From Rhodanobacter glycinis (GTDB taxonomy: Bacteria; Pseudomonadota; Gammaproteobacteria; Xanthomonadales; Rhodanobacteraceae): a stretch of 64,000 bases of DNA. The position numbers and the translations under genes are program-made. The stretch lies in the NCBI RefSeq assembly GCF_900114325.1, contig NZ_FOSR01000019.1:1-64000 (forward strand), read 5' to 3'. Numbering within the stretch: the first letter of the stretch is position 1; each line of letters starts with the position of its first letter. Shown here piece by piece: positions 18,999 through 27,612 of this stretch. The notes beneath the pieces were generated by a model, which was given only the letters and a program-made list of their open reading frames with translations, was not told the origin of the DNA and ran no database searches.

Positions 18999-20123
18999 AT
19001 GACGATCGGACTGGTTGCCGTGGTGGTGCTGATCGCACTGGTCTTCACCTACATCAACGGATTCCACGACACCGCCAACTCCATCGCCACCGTGGTGGCG
19101 ACCAAGGTGCTTTCACCGGGGCAGGCGGTGCTGCTGGCGGCCGTGACCAACATGATCGGCGCGCTGTGGGGAACCGCCGTGGCGGCGACCATCGCCGCGG
19201 GCATCGTCAATACCGGGGTGATCGAGGCCGGCCCGCAGTTGCTGGTTTGTGCCTTGCTGGCGGCGATCGTGTGGAACCTGATCACCTGGTGGCTGGGCTT
19301 GCCGTCCAGTTCCAGCCACGCGCTGGTGGGGGCGCTGGTGGGCGCGGCGATTGCCGGTTCCGGCGGCCGCTTCGACTCGGTCATCTGGTCCCAGGGCGGG
19401 GTCCATTGGTGGCTGGGCAATGGCGTCATTCCGAAGGTCGTGGTGCCGATGGTGATTTCGCCATTCATGGGCTTCCTGATCGGTTTCGTGCTGATGGGGG
19501 CGCTGTATGCGCTGCTGTCGTGGTTCTCGCGCCGGCAGGGTTTCTTGCACCGCTTCGGTCGCACCCCGTTCGTCAACAGCTTCTTCGGCAAGGCGCAGAT
19601 TGCCTCGGCCAGCGCCATGGGCCTGGCGCATGGCATGAACGATGCGCAGAAGAGCATGGGCATCATCGCGCTGGCGTTGGCCGGTGCCACCGCGGCGGGG
19701 CAGTTCGATCATCTGCCGGACTGGCTGCACTTCCTGCGCATCAACGAATCCGCTGCCGGTGGTTTCGTGGTGCCGGCATGGGTGGCGGTGGTGTGCGCGC
19801 TGACCATGGCTGGCGGCACGGCCGGCGGTGGCTGGCGCATCATCAAGACGCTGGGCCACAAGATGGTGAAGCTGCACCCGATCAACGGCTTCGCCGCCGA
19901 GGGCAGCTCGGCCATCGTGATCCTCGTCGCGTCGGCGTTCGGCTTGCCGGTGTCCACCACGCACGTGGTGTCTTCGTCGATCATGGGCGTGGGCACGGCA
20001 AAGCGTTCCAACGCGATTCGCTGGAGCGTGGTGCAGCGCATGGTGTGGGCGTGGATCCTGACCTTGCCGATCACGGCGCTGATCGCCTACGGCTTCGTGC
20101 GGCTGGCGCAAGGACTCATCTGA
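18999..20123 (+). CDS. pit: Inorganic phosphate transporter, PiT family
   Basis: A 374-residue polytopic permease that takes up phosphate, probably as a metal-phosphate complex, using the proton gradient. Both PiT signature repeats are present: FHDTANSIATVVATKVLSPG near residue 20 and the paired GLAHGMNDAQKSMGIIALAL near residue 205. The conserved WWLGLPSSSSHALVG and FGLPVSTTHVVSSSIMGVG segments are also there. Co-oriented with its DUF47 partner. Confidence 0.95.
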   Translation: MTIGLVAVVVLIALVFTYINGFHDTANSIATVVATKVLSPGQAVLLAAVTNMIGALWGTAVAATIAAGIVNTGVIEAGPQLLVCALLAAIVWNLITWWLGLPSSSSHALVGALVGAAIAGSGGRFDSVIWSQGGVHWWLGNGVIPKVVVPMVISPFMGFLIGFVLMGALYALLSWFSRRQGFLHRFGRTPFVNSFFGKAQIASASAMGLAHGMNDAQKSMGIIALALAGATAAGQFDHLPDWLHFLRINESAAGGFVVPAWVAVVCALTMAGGTAGGGWRIIKTLGHKMVKLHPINGFAAEGSSAIVILVASAFGLPVSTTHVVSSSIMGVGTAKRSNAIRWSVVQRMVWAWILTLPITALIAYGFVRLAQGLI

Positions 20124-20158
20124 GCCGGTGACGCCGGCCAACCAGCGCCAGACAGCTT

Positions 20159-20188
20159 GCTAGAGCGCGTCGTGCTAGAGCGCGTCGC
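20159..20188. repeat. Tandem 15-bp duplication across a stop codon
   Basis: Bases 20159-20173 and 20174-20188 are identical at 14 of 15 positions (GCTAGAGCGCGTCG core). Each contains CTA, so the following minus-strand gene ends Asp-Ala-Leu-stop with a second in-frame Asp-Ala-Leu-stop directly after. Confidence 0.85.
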
Positions 20189-20579
20189 CGTCGTCGGCGA
20201 TGGCGCGTTCGAGCTGGTCGCCGAGCAGGCCAATCTCGCCGATCAGGCGTTGCAATTCGGCTTCGTCCAGCAGTTCGTAGGGGCGGTTCTCGCACAGGTG
20301 CAGGAACGGTGAGCCATCCAGGTCGGTCACGGCCAGGAAGCCGCAGCGCTGTTCCCAGTTGAAGCGCAGGCAGCGATGCGGGTCGGTGCCTGCCAGCGGC
20401 CCGATCGGCGTGGACACGCGCAGGTAACGTCGCCCGCCCTCGTCCTCCAGTTCGGCCAGGTAAATGCCCTGGTTGCGACCTTGCGGCAGTCGCAGGTCGA
20501 AGCTGATCAGGTAGGGATCGTTCTGGCGCAGCGTGTACTGACTACCGATATGCGAACGCACGGCTTCGAAGTGACGCAT
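20175..20579 (-). CDS. Unrecognised 134-residue cytoplasmic protein
   Basis: This protein starts MRHFEAVRSHIGSQYTLRQN at ATG 20579, with AAGGAAG upstream. It has an alpha/beta pattern: a central beta-rich part (YLISFDLRLP, GIYLAELEDEGGRRYLRVST, GFLAVTDLDGSPFLHLCENR) and a C-terminal acidic helix (LLDEAELQRLIGEIGLLGDQ). No signal peptide or membrane segment. The layout recalls small chaperone-like or YbjN-like folds, but I cannot assign a family. Divergent from the ATL gene. Confidence 0.7.
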   Translation of the reverse strand: MRHFEAVRSHIGSQYTLRQNDPYLISFDLRLPQGRNQGIYLAELEDEGGRRYLRVSTPIGPLAGTDPHRCLRFNWEQRCGFLAVTDLDGSPFLHLCENRPYELLDEAELQRLIGEIGLLGDQLERAIADDGDAL

Positions 20580-20660
20580 GGTGCGGCTTCCTTGTTGAAC
20601 TGCCTGGCCGGCGATATCCCGATGGTACCCTGTGCGCCTTCCGTCACCCAAATGATTGCC

Positions 20661-21002
20661 ATGCAGGACAGCCACGCGCGCGTGTACGCCGCCATCGCCG
20701 CGATTCCGCCCGGTCGCGTCGCCAGCTATGGCGCCATCGCCGCGCGAGCCGGCTTGCCGGGGCGCGCCCGGCTGGTGGGCAAATTGCTCGGCGAAGTGCC
20801 TGACGGGATGGAACTGCCGTGGTTCCGCGTATTGCGCTCCAGCGGCCATATCGCGTTGCCTGCAGGCAGTCGTGGCTTCCGTGAACAATGTCGGCGATTG
20901 CGCGCGGAAGGGGTGGAGGTGAAGAATGGGCGGGTCGCGCTGAGCGCGTTCGGACTGGACGCGGATACCGACCGCGTCCTGTGGGGCATGCCCGACGCCT
21001 GA
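20661..21002 (+). CDS. Alkyltransferase-like protein (ATL, MGMT C-domain without the reactive Cys)
   Basis: A 113-residue protein matching the DNA-binding domain of O6-alkylguanine methyltransferases ([20 protein letters not shown], then [10 protein letters not shown]). The PCHR active-site motif is absent: no cysteine lies in the active-site stretch. ATL proteins bind O6-alkylguanine and hand it to nucleotide-excision repair. An in-frame ATG at 20652 would add three residues. Confidence 0.87.
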   Translation: MQDSHARVYAAIAAIPPGRVASYGAIAARAGLPGRARLVGKLLGEVPDGMELPWFRVLRSSGHIALPAGSRGFREQCRRLRAEGVEVKNGRVALSAFGLDADTDRVLWGMPDA

Positions 21003-21075
21003 CGCGGGTCCGCCCGACAGGCGCCATCGTCGCGGACCGGTCGCTGCCCGCGTGCGGTTTGCTAGCATGTGTGCA

Positions 21076-22890
21076 ATGCAGTCCTCCCCCCTCGACATCC
21101 TCGAAAGCGTTTTCGGCTATTCCAGTTTCCGCGGCGAGCAACAGGCCATCGTCGAACACTTGGCCGAAGGCCACGATGCGCTGGTGCTCATGCCCACCGG
21201 CGGCGGCAAGTCGCTGTGCTACCAGATTCCCGCGCTGCTGCGGCAGGGCACCGGCATCGTGGTCTCGCCGCTGATCGCGTTGATGCAGGATCAGGTGGAC
21301 GCCTTGCGCGCCGCCGGCGTGGCCGCGGCCTACCTCAACTCCAGCCTGGATGCCGAAAGCCAGCGTGAGGTGGAACGGCAGTTGCTGGCCGGCGAATTGA
21401 ACCTGCTCTACGTGGCGCCGGAGCGCCTGCTCACGTCGCGCTTCCTGGGGTTGCTGGAACGCATGGAACCCGCGCTGTTCGCCATCGACGAAGCGCATTG
21501 CGTATCGCAATGGGGCCACGATTTCCGCCCCGAATACCGTGAGCTGACCCTGCTGCACGAGCGCTTCCCGCACGTGCCGCGCATCGCGCTCACCGCCACC
21601 GCCGACCCGCGCACGCGCGAGGAGATCGTCGAGCGGCTGGCATTGCAGGATGCGCGCCAGTTCATCTCCAGTTTTGACCGTCCGAACATCGGCTACCGGG
21701 TGATGCTGAAGCACAACCCGCGTACGCAGCTGATGCGTTTCATCGAGGGGCATCGTGGCGAGGCCGGCATCGTCTATTGCTTGAGCCGCAAGAAGGTGGA
21801 CGACACCGCCGCGTGGCTGGCCGAGGCCGGGATCGAGGCGCTGCCGTACCACGCCGGGCTCGACGCGGCCACGCGCGCGCGGCATCAGCAGCGCTTCCTG
21901 CGCGAGGATGGCGTGGTGATGGTGGCCACGGTGGCGTTCGGCATGGGCATCGACAAGCCGGACGTGCGCTTCGTTGCGCACCTGGACCTGCCGCGTTCGA
22001 TGGAAGGCTATTACCAGGAAACCGGCCGCGCCGGTCGCGATGGCCTGCCGGCCGAGGCGTGGATGGTCTACGGCCTGTCCGACGTGGTGACGATGAGCCA
22101 GATGATTGCGCAGTCCGAATCGGGCGACGAGCGCAAGCGCGTCGAACGGCAGAAACTGGAATCACTGCTGGCCTATGCCGAAGCCACGCGTTGCCGGCGC
22201 GAGCTGCTGCTCGGTGCCTTCGGCGAGGCATTCCATGGCCCCTGCGGCCATTGCGACAACTGCGTCGAACCGCCGAAAACCTGGGACGCCACCGTGCCCG
22301 CGCAGAAGGCGTTGTCGGCGGTGTATCGCAGCGGCCAGCGTTTCGGCGCCGGCCATGTCGTCGACATCCTGCGTGGCGTGGACAGCGAGCGCGTGGGCCA
22401 GCTCGGTCACGACAAGCTCAGCACCTTCGGCATCGGCGCCGACATGGACGAGAAGGGCTGGCGCTCGGTGTTCCGCCAGTTGCTGGCCGCCGGCCTGCTG
22501 GCCACCGACGCGGAAGGCTACGGCACGCTGCGGCTGACCAAGGCCAGTCGCGAAGTGCTGGTCGATGGACGACGGGTATTGCTGCGCGAGGATGCCAAGC
22601 CGGTGCGCTCCACGCGCCGTCGCCGCGACAGCCAGCTCGTCACCGGGGCCAGCATCGGCATCGAGGCGTACGAGCAGCCGTTGTGGGACGCCTTGCGCGC
22701 CCTGCGCACGCAACTGGCGAAGCAGCAGGGCGTGCCTCCGTACGTGGTGTTCCACGATGCCACGCTGCTGGCCATGCTGCGCGCGATGCCGGCCAACGAG
22801 GACGAGTTGGCCGAGGTCAGCGGCGTCGGCGAAGCCAAGCTCAAGCGCTATGGCCGCGATTTCCTGGCGGTGATCAACGCGAAGGAATGA
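21076..22890 (+). CDS. recQ: ATP-dependent DNA helicase RecQ
   Basis: A 3'-5' superfamily 2 helicase used in recombination and restart of stalled forks. In 604 residues it has motif 0 (FRGEQQAIV), motif [15 protein letters not shown], motif [19 protein letters not shown], motif VI ([10 protein letters not shown]), the four zinc cysteines ([10 protein letters not shown] then CGHCDNC), the winged helix and a C-terminal HRDC domain (about 520-600). ATG 21067 or GTG 21052 would extend it by a few residues. Confidence 0.96.
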   Translation: MQSSPLDILESVFGYSSFRGEQQAIVEHLAEGHDALVLMPTGGGKSLCYQIPALLRQGTGIVVSPLIALMQDQVDALRAAGVAAAYLNSSLDAESQREVERQLLAGELNLLYVAPERLLTSRFLGLLERMEPALFAIDEAHCVSQWGHDFRPEYRELTLLHERFPHVPRIALTATADPRTREEIVERLALQDARQFISSFDRPNIGYRVMLKHNPRTQLMRFIEGHRGEAGIVYCLSRKKVDDTAAWLAEAGIEALPYHAGLDAATRARHQQRFLREDGVVMVATVAFGMGIDKPDVRFVAHLDLPRSMEGYYQETGRAGRDGLPAEAWMVYGLSDVVTMSQMIAQSESGDERKRVERQKLESLLAYAEATRCRRELLLGAFGEAFHGPCGHCDNCVEPPKTWDATVPAQKALSAVYRSGQRFGAGHVVDILRGVDSERVGQLGHDKLSTFGIGADMDEKGWRSVFRQLLAAGLLATDAEGYGTLRLTKASREVLVDGRRVLLREDAKPVRSTRRRRDSQLVTGASIGIEAYEQPLWDALRALRTQLAKQQGVPPYVVFHDATLLAMLRAMPANEDELAEVSGVGEAKLKRYGRDFLAVINAKE

Positions 22891-22914
22891 CTTGCGCCCG
22901 CACCGTGCGCCCGC

Positions 22915-23169
22915 TCAGTAAGCGGTGCACCAGCGCGGCAGGGGCGTGCATGAGGCGCGTGCGAAGGATGGCTTCGACGGACAGCGCCACGCATCCAGCG
23001 ATATCGGCAGCCGGGCCTGCGGCCAGGTGTTGCGCAAGGTTGCCAGTGCGATCTCCGCCGAGTCGTGCCGGCCGCATTCGATGCGATCGTGCAGGGCGCG
23101 CCAGCGACGGCCGTGCTGCACGATGCGGAACAGCCCAAGCTTCGAGGGGAACACGTATTGCGTCAGCAT
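22915..23169 (-). CDS. Small conserved-looking protein, unknown function
   Basis: An 84-residue basic protein starting MLTQYVFPSKLGLFRIVQHG at ATG 23169, with GGAGGA eight bases upstream, which is the best argument that it is real. It has a compact Trp/Arg-rich domain (RWRALHDRIECGRHDSAEIA, LATLRNTWPQARLPISLDAW) and no export signal. The last 20 residues (CPSKPSFARASCTPLPRWCT) look less ordered. I do not recognise a named family. It is convergent with recQ, 24 bp apart. Confidence 0.6.
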   Translation of the reverse strand: MLTQYVFPSKLGLFRIVQHGRRWRALHDRIECGRHDSAEIALATLRNTWPQARLPISLDAWRCPSKPSFARASCTPLPRWCTAY

Positions 23170-23308
23170 GGCGGCATCCTCCGGGTGGGGTGGGGAGGCA
23201 TGATGCGATCACTGCATGACGCAGCGGTTGCCGTGGCGGGACGGCGCGATGGCAGGCACGGGGCAAGTGTCTGACCAAGGGGCCTGATGCGCGAACCGGC
23301 CCGCTTCG

Positions 23309-23638
23309 TCAGGGCGCGTGGCAGGCCACGCCCGGCGCCGATGCGTAGGTTTCCCCCGGCTTGAGTGGTGCGAGGGAGGCATCGTGCATGCCCTTGGTCC
23401 ACCACTGCCAGGTGTCGCCAACGTAGCGCGCGCCATCGGCGGATCGGGCGATGTGCAGGCGGTGGGCATGCCCGGCGAGCGTCAACACGGCGGTATCCGC
23501 GTCGGGGTAACTGGCCTGCACGCTGCGACCGTCGTCGCAGCGGTAGCTGAATGTCTTCGCTGTCACGTCAGGGGCGGGTGTCTGGCAGCCGGCAAGCAGC
23601 AGGGCTGGGATGATCAACAGGGTGCGTGGTGGCTTCAT
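23309..23638 (-). CDS. MliC/PliC-type lysozyme inhibitor lipoprotein
   Basis: A 109-residue lipoprotein: signal peptide with lipobox LLAGC (Cys18), then a small beta-domain starting FSYRCDDGRSVQASYPDADT, typical of MliC (C-type lysozyme inhibitors), with a second conserved part GARYVGDTWQWWTKGMHD. Such proteins sit in the outer membrane and block host lysozyme. The next minus-strand gene upstream is another exported protein, 66 bp away. Confidence 0.82.
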   Translation of the reverse strand: MKPPRTLLIIPALLLAGCQTPAPDVTAKTFSYRCDDGRSVQASYPDADTAVLTLAGHAHRLHIARSADGARYVGDTWQWWTKGMHDASLAPLKPGETYASAPGVACHAP

Positions 23639-23704
23639 GCGGGAAACTCCTGCGAAATCCGATCGACGGCAGCATGCCTGTCGCCGCGTGACGCGGAAGT
23701 CACC

Positions 23705-24286
23705 TCAGGGATGCGTCGTTGCGGCCCGGAATGGCGTCATCGAATAGCTGGACGGTTTGCCGCCGGCGCCGCACAGGTGGCCGGAAAACGCGGAGGACAC
23801 CGCTTCCTTGCCGATCTTCAGCGTGATGAATGCCGGCGATTCGCAGTGACCGTGGTCGTAGACGTTGCCGGAAACCCAGCGCATGTCACTCGTCACCGTT
23901 GCCCCGGGCGGCACCACGACGGGCAGCAGTACCGGTCCCGGATGCATTCCCACCGGGGCTTGCATGACGATGTCCAGCGGCTGCCGGCCGCTGTCGGTGA
24001 ATTGCGGCAGCGGGCGTGCCGGCATCGTGCACGGCGCCTTGCCGTGGTTGCGCAGGACCAGCATGGTGCCGGAGTGCGACATGCCGTTGAACCGCCCGTC
24101 ACCACCATCGAGGCCGAGTGCGAGTTGCGTTGCGCTGCATGGGCCGGCTTGTGCGGATACCGACACCGCCACGGGCGTCGTGGCGGTGGCGGGCGAGTGC
24201 GGCGAGCAGGCCGAAATGGCCAGCAACGGCAGGCTTGCGGCCAGAACCGTGGGGAAGCTTCGCGTGAACCTGTTCCGCAGCGCCAT
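23705..24286 (-). CDS. DUF4232-type exported protein
   Basis: A 193-residue protein with a signal peptide ending in a likely lipobox (LLAISAC, Cys27) and a Ser/Thr/Ala linker. The beta-sandwich domain resembles DUF4232: CSATQLALGLDGGDGRFNG, then GTMLVLRNHGKAPCTMPARP. Four mature-domain cysteines could form disulfides. Its function is unknown. It starts 3 bp after the stop of the peroxiredoxin gene, so both are likely on one mRNA and act outside the cytoplasm. Confidence 0.75.
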   Translation of the reverse strand: MALRNRFTRSFPTVLAASLPLLAISACSPHSPATATTPVAVSVSAQAGPCSATQLALGLDGGDGRFNGMSHSGTMLVLRNHGKAPCTMPARPLPQFTDSGRQPLDIVMQAPVGMHPGPVLLPVVVPPGATVTSDMRWVSGNVYDHGHCESPAFITLKIGKEAVSSAFSGHLCGAGGKPSSYSMTPFRAATTHP

Positions 24287-24289
24287 CGA

Positions 24290-24901
24290 TTACGGCGCCT
24301 TGCCCGCCTGCAGTTTCTGCACGATGGCCAGCGACTTCGTCACGTGCTGGTCCGGCCGCAGGTGGTCGGCTTCCGAGGAAAGCGCAGCGACGATGTGGCC
24401 GTCGCGGGCAATCACGAAGGTGGTGCGCGGGATGAAGCCGTGGTCGATCGCCACGCCACGCACGTCCTTCATGCCGGCTTGCGACGCCATTGTCTTGAGG
24501 TCGTAGGACGCGGCGATCTTGCCGTGCGCGTCGGAAGCCACCGGGAATTTGCCGGCGCAGTATTTCGGGTCCGCCGAGAACGTGTTCAGCCGCTGGATGC
24601 TGTCCGCCGACACGCCGATGATGGTGGCGCCCGCCGCATCGAATTTGTCCTTCTCGGTGGCGAAGGTATGCGCCTCGAGGTCGCAGCCGCCGGTATAGGC
24701 CGACGGGTAGAAATACACCACCACCGGCCCCTTCTTCAGGGCTGCCTTGAGCGAAAAGGTGAAGTCATGGCCGGCCCGGCTGGCCTCGGCCGTGAAGTCC
24801 GGCGCCGTGGCGCCCGGTTTGAGCGCCGCCAGTGCCGGCGTCGCCAGAAGCAGTGCCATCAAAGCACCCGTTGCCATCGATCCCGCAAACCGCCTGTTCA
24901 T
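24290..24901 (-). CDS. Exported peroxiredoxin (BCP/AhpC-TSA family)
   Basis: A 203-residue thiol peroxidase with a signal peptide (MATGALMALLLATPALA). The peroxidatic motif PSAYTGGC places the reactive cysteine at residue 73, and a second cysteine in KYCAGKFPVAS could resolve. APDFTAEA near the mature start and the TTFVIARDGHIV segment fit the thioredoxin fold. Export to the periplasm is less usual than cytoplasmic BCP. ATG 24901 is used; an upstream extension of 13 codons would spoil the signal peptide. Confidence 0.85.
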   Translation of the reverse strand: MNRRFAGSMATGALMALLLATPALAALKPGATAPDFTAEASRAGHDFTFSLKAALKKGPVVVYFYPSAYTGGCDLEAHTFATEKDKFDAAGATIIGVSADSIQRLNTFSADPKYCAGKFPVASDAHGKIAASYDLKTMASQAGMKDVRGVAIDHGFIPRTTFVIARDGHIVAALSSEADHLRPDQHVTKSLAIVQKLQAGKAP

Positions 24902-24993
24902 GTGCGCAATCCTCTGGAATGGGGAAACACACGCTAGCACGCGCGAAGTGGCGTGTCAGTCGACAGGAACTGGCCGTGACCATGCGCATAACG

Positions 24994-25024
24994 AAAAAGC
25001 CTATCCGGAGAGGACAGGCTTTTT
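24994..25024 (-). terminator. Terminator of tRNA-Phe
   Basis: A 13-base arm AAAAAGCCTATCC pairs with GGACAGGCTTTTT (one mismatch, 5-base loop). Read on the minus strand it ends in TTTTTCG and lies 11 bases past the tRNA 3' end. Confidence 0.9.
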
Positions 25025-25035
25025 GCAAGAATCTA

Positions 25036-25111
25036 TGGTGGCCGGGGACGGAATCGAACCGCCGACACGGGGATTTTCAATCCCCTGCTCTACCAACTGA
25101 GCTACCCGGCC
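25036..25111 (-). tRNA. tRNA-Phe (anticodon GAA)
   Basis: A 76-base cloverleaf including encoded CCA. The acceptor stem GGCCGGG pairs with CCCGGCC, the D arm is GCTCAGTTGGTAGAGC, the anticodon arm GGGGA-TTGAAAA-TCCCC gives anticodon GAA, and the T arm carries GTTCGATTC. It has its own promoter and terminator. Confidence 0.97.
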
Positions 25112-25157
25112 AAGGGTGGACGACCGCGCGGGTCATCGGTGTTGCGTGGAGCCGCGC

Positions 25158-25186
25158 ATTAAAGCGGATGTGCGGTTGGGCGTCAA
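25158..25186 (-). promoter_or_regulatory. Sigma-70 promoter of tRNA-Phe
   Basis: On the minus strand TTGACG (25181-25186) and TTTAAT (25158-25163) are separated by 17 bases and followed by a GC-rich discriminator (GCGCGGC) typical of stringently controlled stable-RNA promoters. Transcription should start about 40 bases before the tRNA. The -35 box overlaps the end of yggX. Confidence 0.8.
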
Positions 25187-25461
25187 GACTTGGCGTCGGG
25201 GGCGACGTAGCCCGGGACCGGGGAAAGCTCTCCGCCGAACAGGAATTTCTCCATTTCGCCGGCGAGGAATTTGCGTGACTCGGGATCGAGCGGATTGAGC
25301 CGGTTTTCGTTGATCAGCATGGTCTGGTGGGCCAGCCATTGCTGCCAGGCGGGCTTGGAGATCTCGGCGTAGATGCGCTGGCCGAGCGGGCCGGGCCAGG
25401 GGGCGAAGTCGAGGCCTTCGGCGTCGATGCCGAGCTTGGCGCAATGGACGGTGTGGCTCAT
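25183..25461 (-). CDS. yggX: Fe(2+)-trafficking protein YggX
   Basis: A 92-residue member of the YggX family, which protects iron-sulfur enzymes from oxidative damage. It has [20 protein letters not shown] with the single conserved cysteine near residue 7, then [20 protein letters not shown] and [13 protein letters not shown], all family hallmarks. ATG 25461 gives the normal length. It follows mutY by 13 bp, the usual pairing with this iron-sulfur enzyme. Confidence 0.96.
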   Translation of the reverse strand: MSHTVHCAKLGIDAEGLDFAPWPGPLGQRIYAEISKPAWQQWLAHQTMLINENRLNPLDPESRKFLAGEMEKFLFGGELSPVPGYVAPDAKS

Positions 25462-25474
25462 GGACAACAGTTCC

Positions 25475-26521
25475 TCAAAGACTTTGCAGCAAGCTGCGGA
25501 CGGGGGCCGGCAGGCCGAGCGAGGCCAGTTCACCAGCGCCGCACCAGCGCAGATGGGGATTATCGGCGATCGCGGGGTGTGCTGTCGCGCCGTCGAACAA
25601 CAGTGGCTCGATCCGCAGCCGATAGTGACTGAAGACGTGGACGAAGGGTGTCAGCGCCTGCGCGTCGTCGATGACGGCGTGCTGTTGGGCGATGCGCCAC
25701 GCGGCATCGTTGTCGCCGGCTTCGGGCAGGCTCCACAGGCCCGACCAGACGCCTTGCGGGCCGCGGCGTTCGAGCAATATCTTGCCGCGTGCGTCGCGCA
25801 GCACCAGCATCACGGTGTCGCGTTCGGGAATGGTCTTGCGCGGCTTGGGGCTGGGCAGTTGCGCGGTGAGTCCATCGCGCCGGGCCACGCAGTCCGTGGC
25901 GAGCGGACAGGCGTCGCACTGCGGCCGCGAGCGCACGCATACAGTGGCGCCCAGGTCCATGATCGCCTGCGTGTAGTCGGCTACGCGTTGGCTTGGCGTG
26001 TGGGCATCGGCATGCTGCCAGAGCTGTTTCTCCACGGCGCCCTGGCCAGGGTGGCCATGGATGCCGTGATAGCGGGTCAACACGCGTTTGACGTTGCCGT
26101 CGAGGATGGGAAAGCGCAGCCCGTACGCCTGCGCGAGGATCGCCCCGGCGGTGGAACGACCGATGCCCGGCAGCGCAACGAGCGCGTCGAAATCGCGTGG
26201 CAATTCGCCGCCATGCCGAGCCACGCATTCTTGCGCGGCGCGTTGCAGGAAGCGTGCGCGGCGGTAGTAGCCCAGTCCGGACCACAGCGCGAGCACCGTG
26301 TCTTCATCGGCCGCGGCCAGGTCGCGCAGCGTGGGCAGGGTTTCCACAAAGCGCTGGAAGTAGGGAATGACCGTGGCGACCTGGGTCTGTTGCAGCATGA
26401 TTTCGGACAGCCACACGCGGTAGGCGTCGCGTGCGTTGCCGGGTCCGGCATGCTGCCAGGGCAGGTCGTGGCGGCCGTGGTGATCGAACCAGGCCAGCAG
26501 GGGAGCGGCGATATCGCTCAC
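25475..26521 (-). CDS. mutY: A/G-specific adenine glycosylase MutY
   Basis: MutY removes adenine mispaired with 8-oxoguanine. The 348-residue protein has the catalytic region [19 protein letters not shown] (Glu), the helix-hairpin-helix [12 protein letters not shown], the catalytic Asp in [11 protein letters not shown], a four-cysteine iron-sulfur cluster in CX6CX2CX5C spacing ([17 protein letters not shown]) and a C-terminal Nudix-like 8-oxoG recognition domain. It starts at GTG in a GTGA overlap with the AsmA-like gene. Confidence 0.96.
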   Translation of the reverse strand: MSDIAAPLLAWFDHHGRHDLPWQHAGPGNARDAYRVWLSEIMLQQTQVATVIPYFQRFVETLPTLRDLAAADEDTVLALWSGLGYYRRARFLQRAAQECVARHGGELPRDFDALVALPGIGRSTAGAILAQAYGLRFPILDGNVKRVLTRYHGIHGHPGQGAVEKQLWQHADAHTPSQRVADYTQAIMDLGATVCVRSRPQCDACPLATDCVARRDGLTAQLPSPKPRKTIPERDTVMLVLRDARGKILLERRGPQGVWSGLWSLPEAGDNDAAWRIAQQHAVIDDAQALTPFVHVFSHYRLRIEPLLFDGATAHPAIADNPHLRWCGAGELASLGLPAPVRSLLQSL

Positions 26522-27612
26522 TTTTTCTTCGGCTTCGGCGCGTGTTTTGTCTTTGCCGGTTGAGCTGGCGTGGCGGTGCTGGATGCGGCCGCAGGCACGG
26601 CGTCGCCTGCGCGCACGCTGAGGCCTTCGATATGCATCCCGCCCACGTCAAGACTGGCCACGTCGATGCTGCCGTTGGCGGGTGGCACGGTCAGTTGCGG
26701 CGTGGAGGTCGTGCTGCCCAGTTGGGTCCACCAGTGCGCCAGTGCCAGTGGCGGCAGGCGCAGGTCGACGTGGTTGTCCGTGCCATCCAGCTTCAGTGCC
26801 AATAGCAGCGGGCTGTTCTGATCGGCCGGAGTCAGCGTGAGCGACGTGCTGTAGTCGCCGCGATCCTTGTCGGCCAGCGTGCCGTGCAGTTGCAGCGAGG
26901 CGTTTGCCGCGCCCTGCCAGCGTGCGGTGCCGGCCAGTTGCAGCGACAACGTGCTGCCATGCGCGATGTGCAAGGCGATGTCATCGAGTTGCAGCGAGTT
27001 GCCCTGCATGCGCGGTGTGGCGGACAGATGCCATTGAACCGGAGTGTCGTCGGCGGTGCGGGCGGTGACGTCGAGCAGGAACGGCTTGTTTGGAATCAGG
27101 CTGCCGGCGTTCAGGGTGACCTGGTTCAACAACAGGTGGTCGCCGCTGACCACGCTGCCCTGGGTGATGCGTACGCCGGTGTCGATGCGCGGTACTTGCA
27201 GCGGCGCGCTGGCCGGGCGTGGCGGCAGCGCGCCGAGCCAGTCCTGCAGTGCGCCGAGGTCCACGCGAGGCGAGTCGATTTCCAGCTGCGAAATGGCGGT
27301 GGGGCCGCCGAAAATGGTGCGCCAGGGCAGTGCCAGGCGCCCGCGTGCGGCAAGCAGGATCGGCGTGCTGGCGCCTTGCGCGGTCAGCGTCAGCCCTTCC
27401 AGTTCGAGCGAAGGATAGGGGAGCAGGGTCGGGTGGGCAGGGCTGGCCAGGCTGAGTTCCAGCCCGGCACCGTGCGCCTGCGATTGCAGCATGGCGGTGA
27501 AGCGATCCGGCTGCAGTAACAGATACAGCGTCACCAGCACGGCCAACACCAATACCGACACCACGCCGGCGCAGGCGATCAGTGTCAGGCGCAGCCGGCG
27601 CGACAGGGTCAT
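26518..27612 (-). CDS. AsmA-like membrane-anchored protein
   Basis: A 364-residue protein with one N-terminal membrane helix (LIACAGVVSVLVLAVLVTLY) and a periplasmic beta-rich part. The N-terminal stretch (GLELSLASPAHPTLLPYPSL, then ELEGLTL) resembles the AsmA domain, found in proteins that affect outer-membrane assembly or lipid transport. The C-terminal end is Ala/Thr/Pro-rich and then Lys/Pro-rich. It is shorter than E. coli AsmA. 4-bp overlaps on both sides tie it to ftsY and mutY. Confidence 0.8.
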   Translation of the reverse strand: MTLSRRLRLTLIACAGVVSVLVLAVLVTLYLLLQPDRFTAMLQSQAHGAGLELSLASPAHPTLLPYPSLELEGLTLTAQGASTPILLAARGRLALPWRTIFGGPTAISQLEIDSPRVDLGALQDWLGALPPRPASAPLQVPRIDTGVRITQGSVVSGDHLLLNQVTLNAGSLIPNKPFLLDVTARTADDTPVQWHLSATPRMQGNSLQLDDIALHIAHGSTLSLQLAGTARWQGAANASLQLHGTLADKDRGDYSTSLTLTPADQNSPLLLALKLDGTDNHVDLRLPPLALAHWWTQLGSTTSTPQLTVPPANGSIDVASLDVGGMHIEGLSVRAGDAVPAAASSTATPAQPAKTKHAPKPKKK

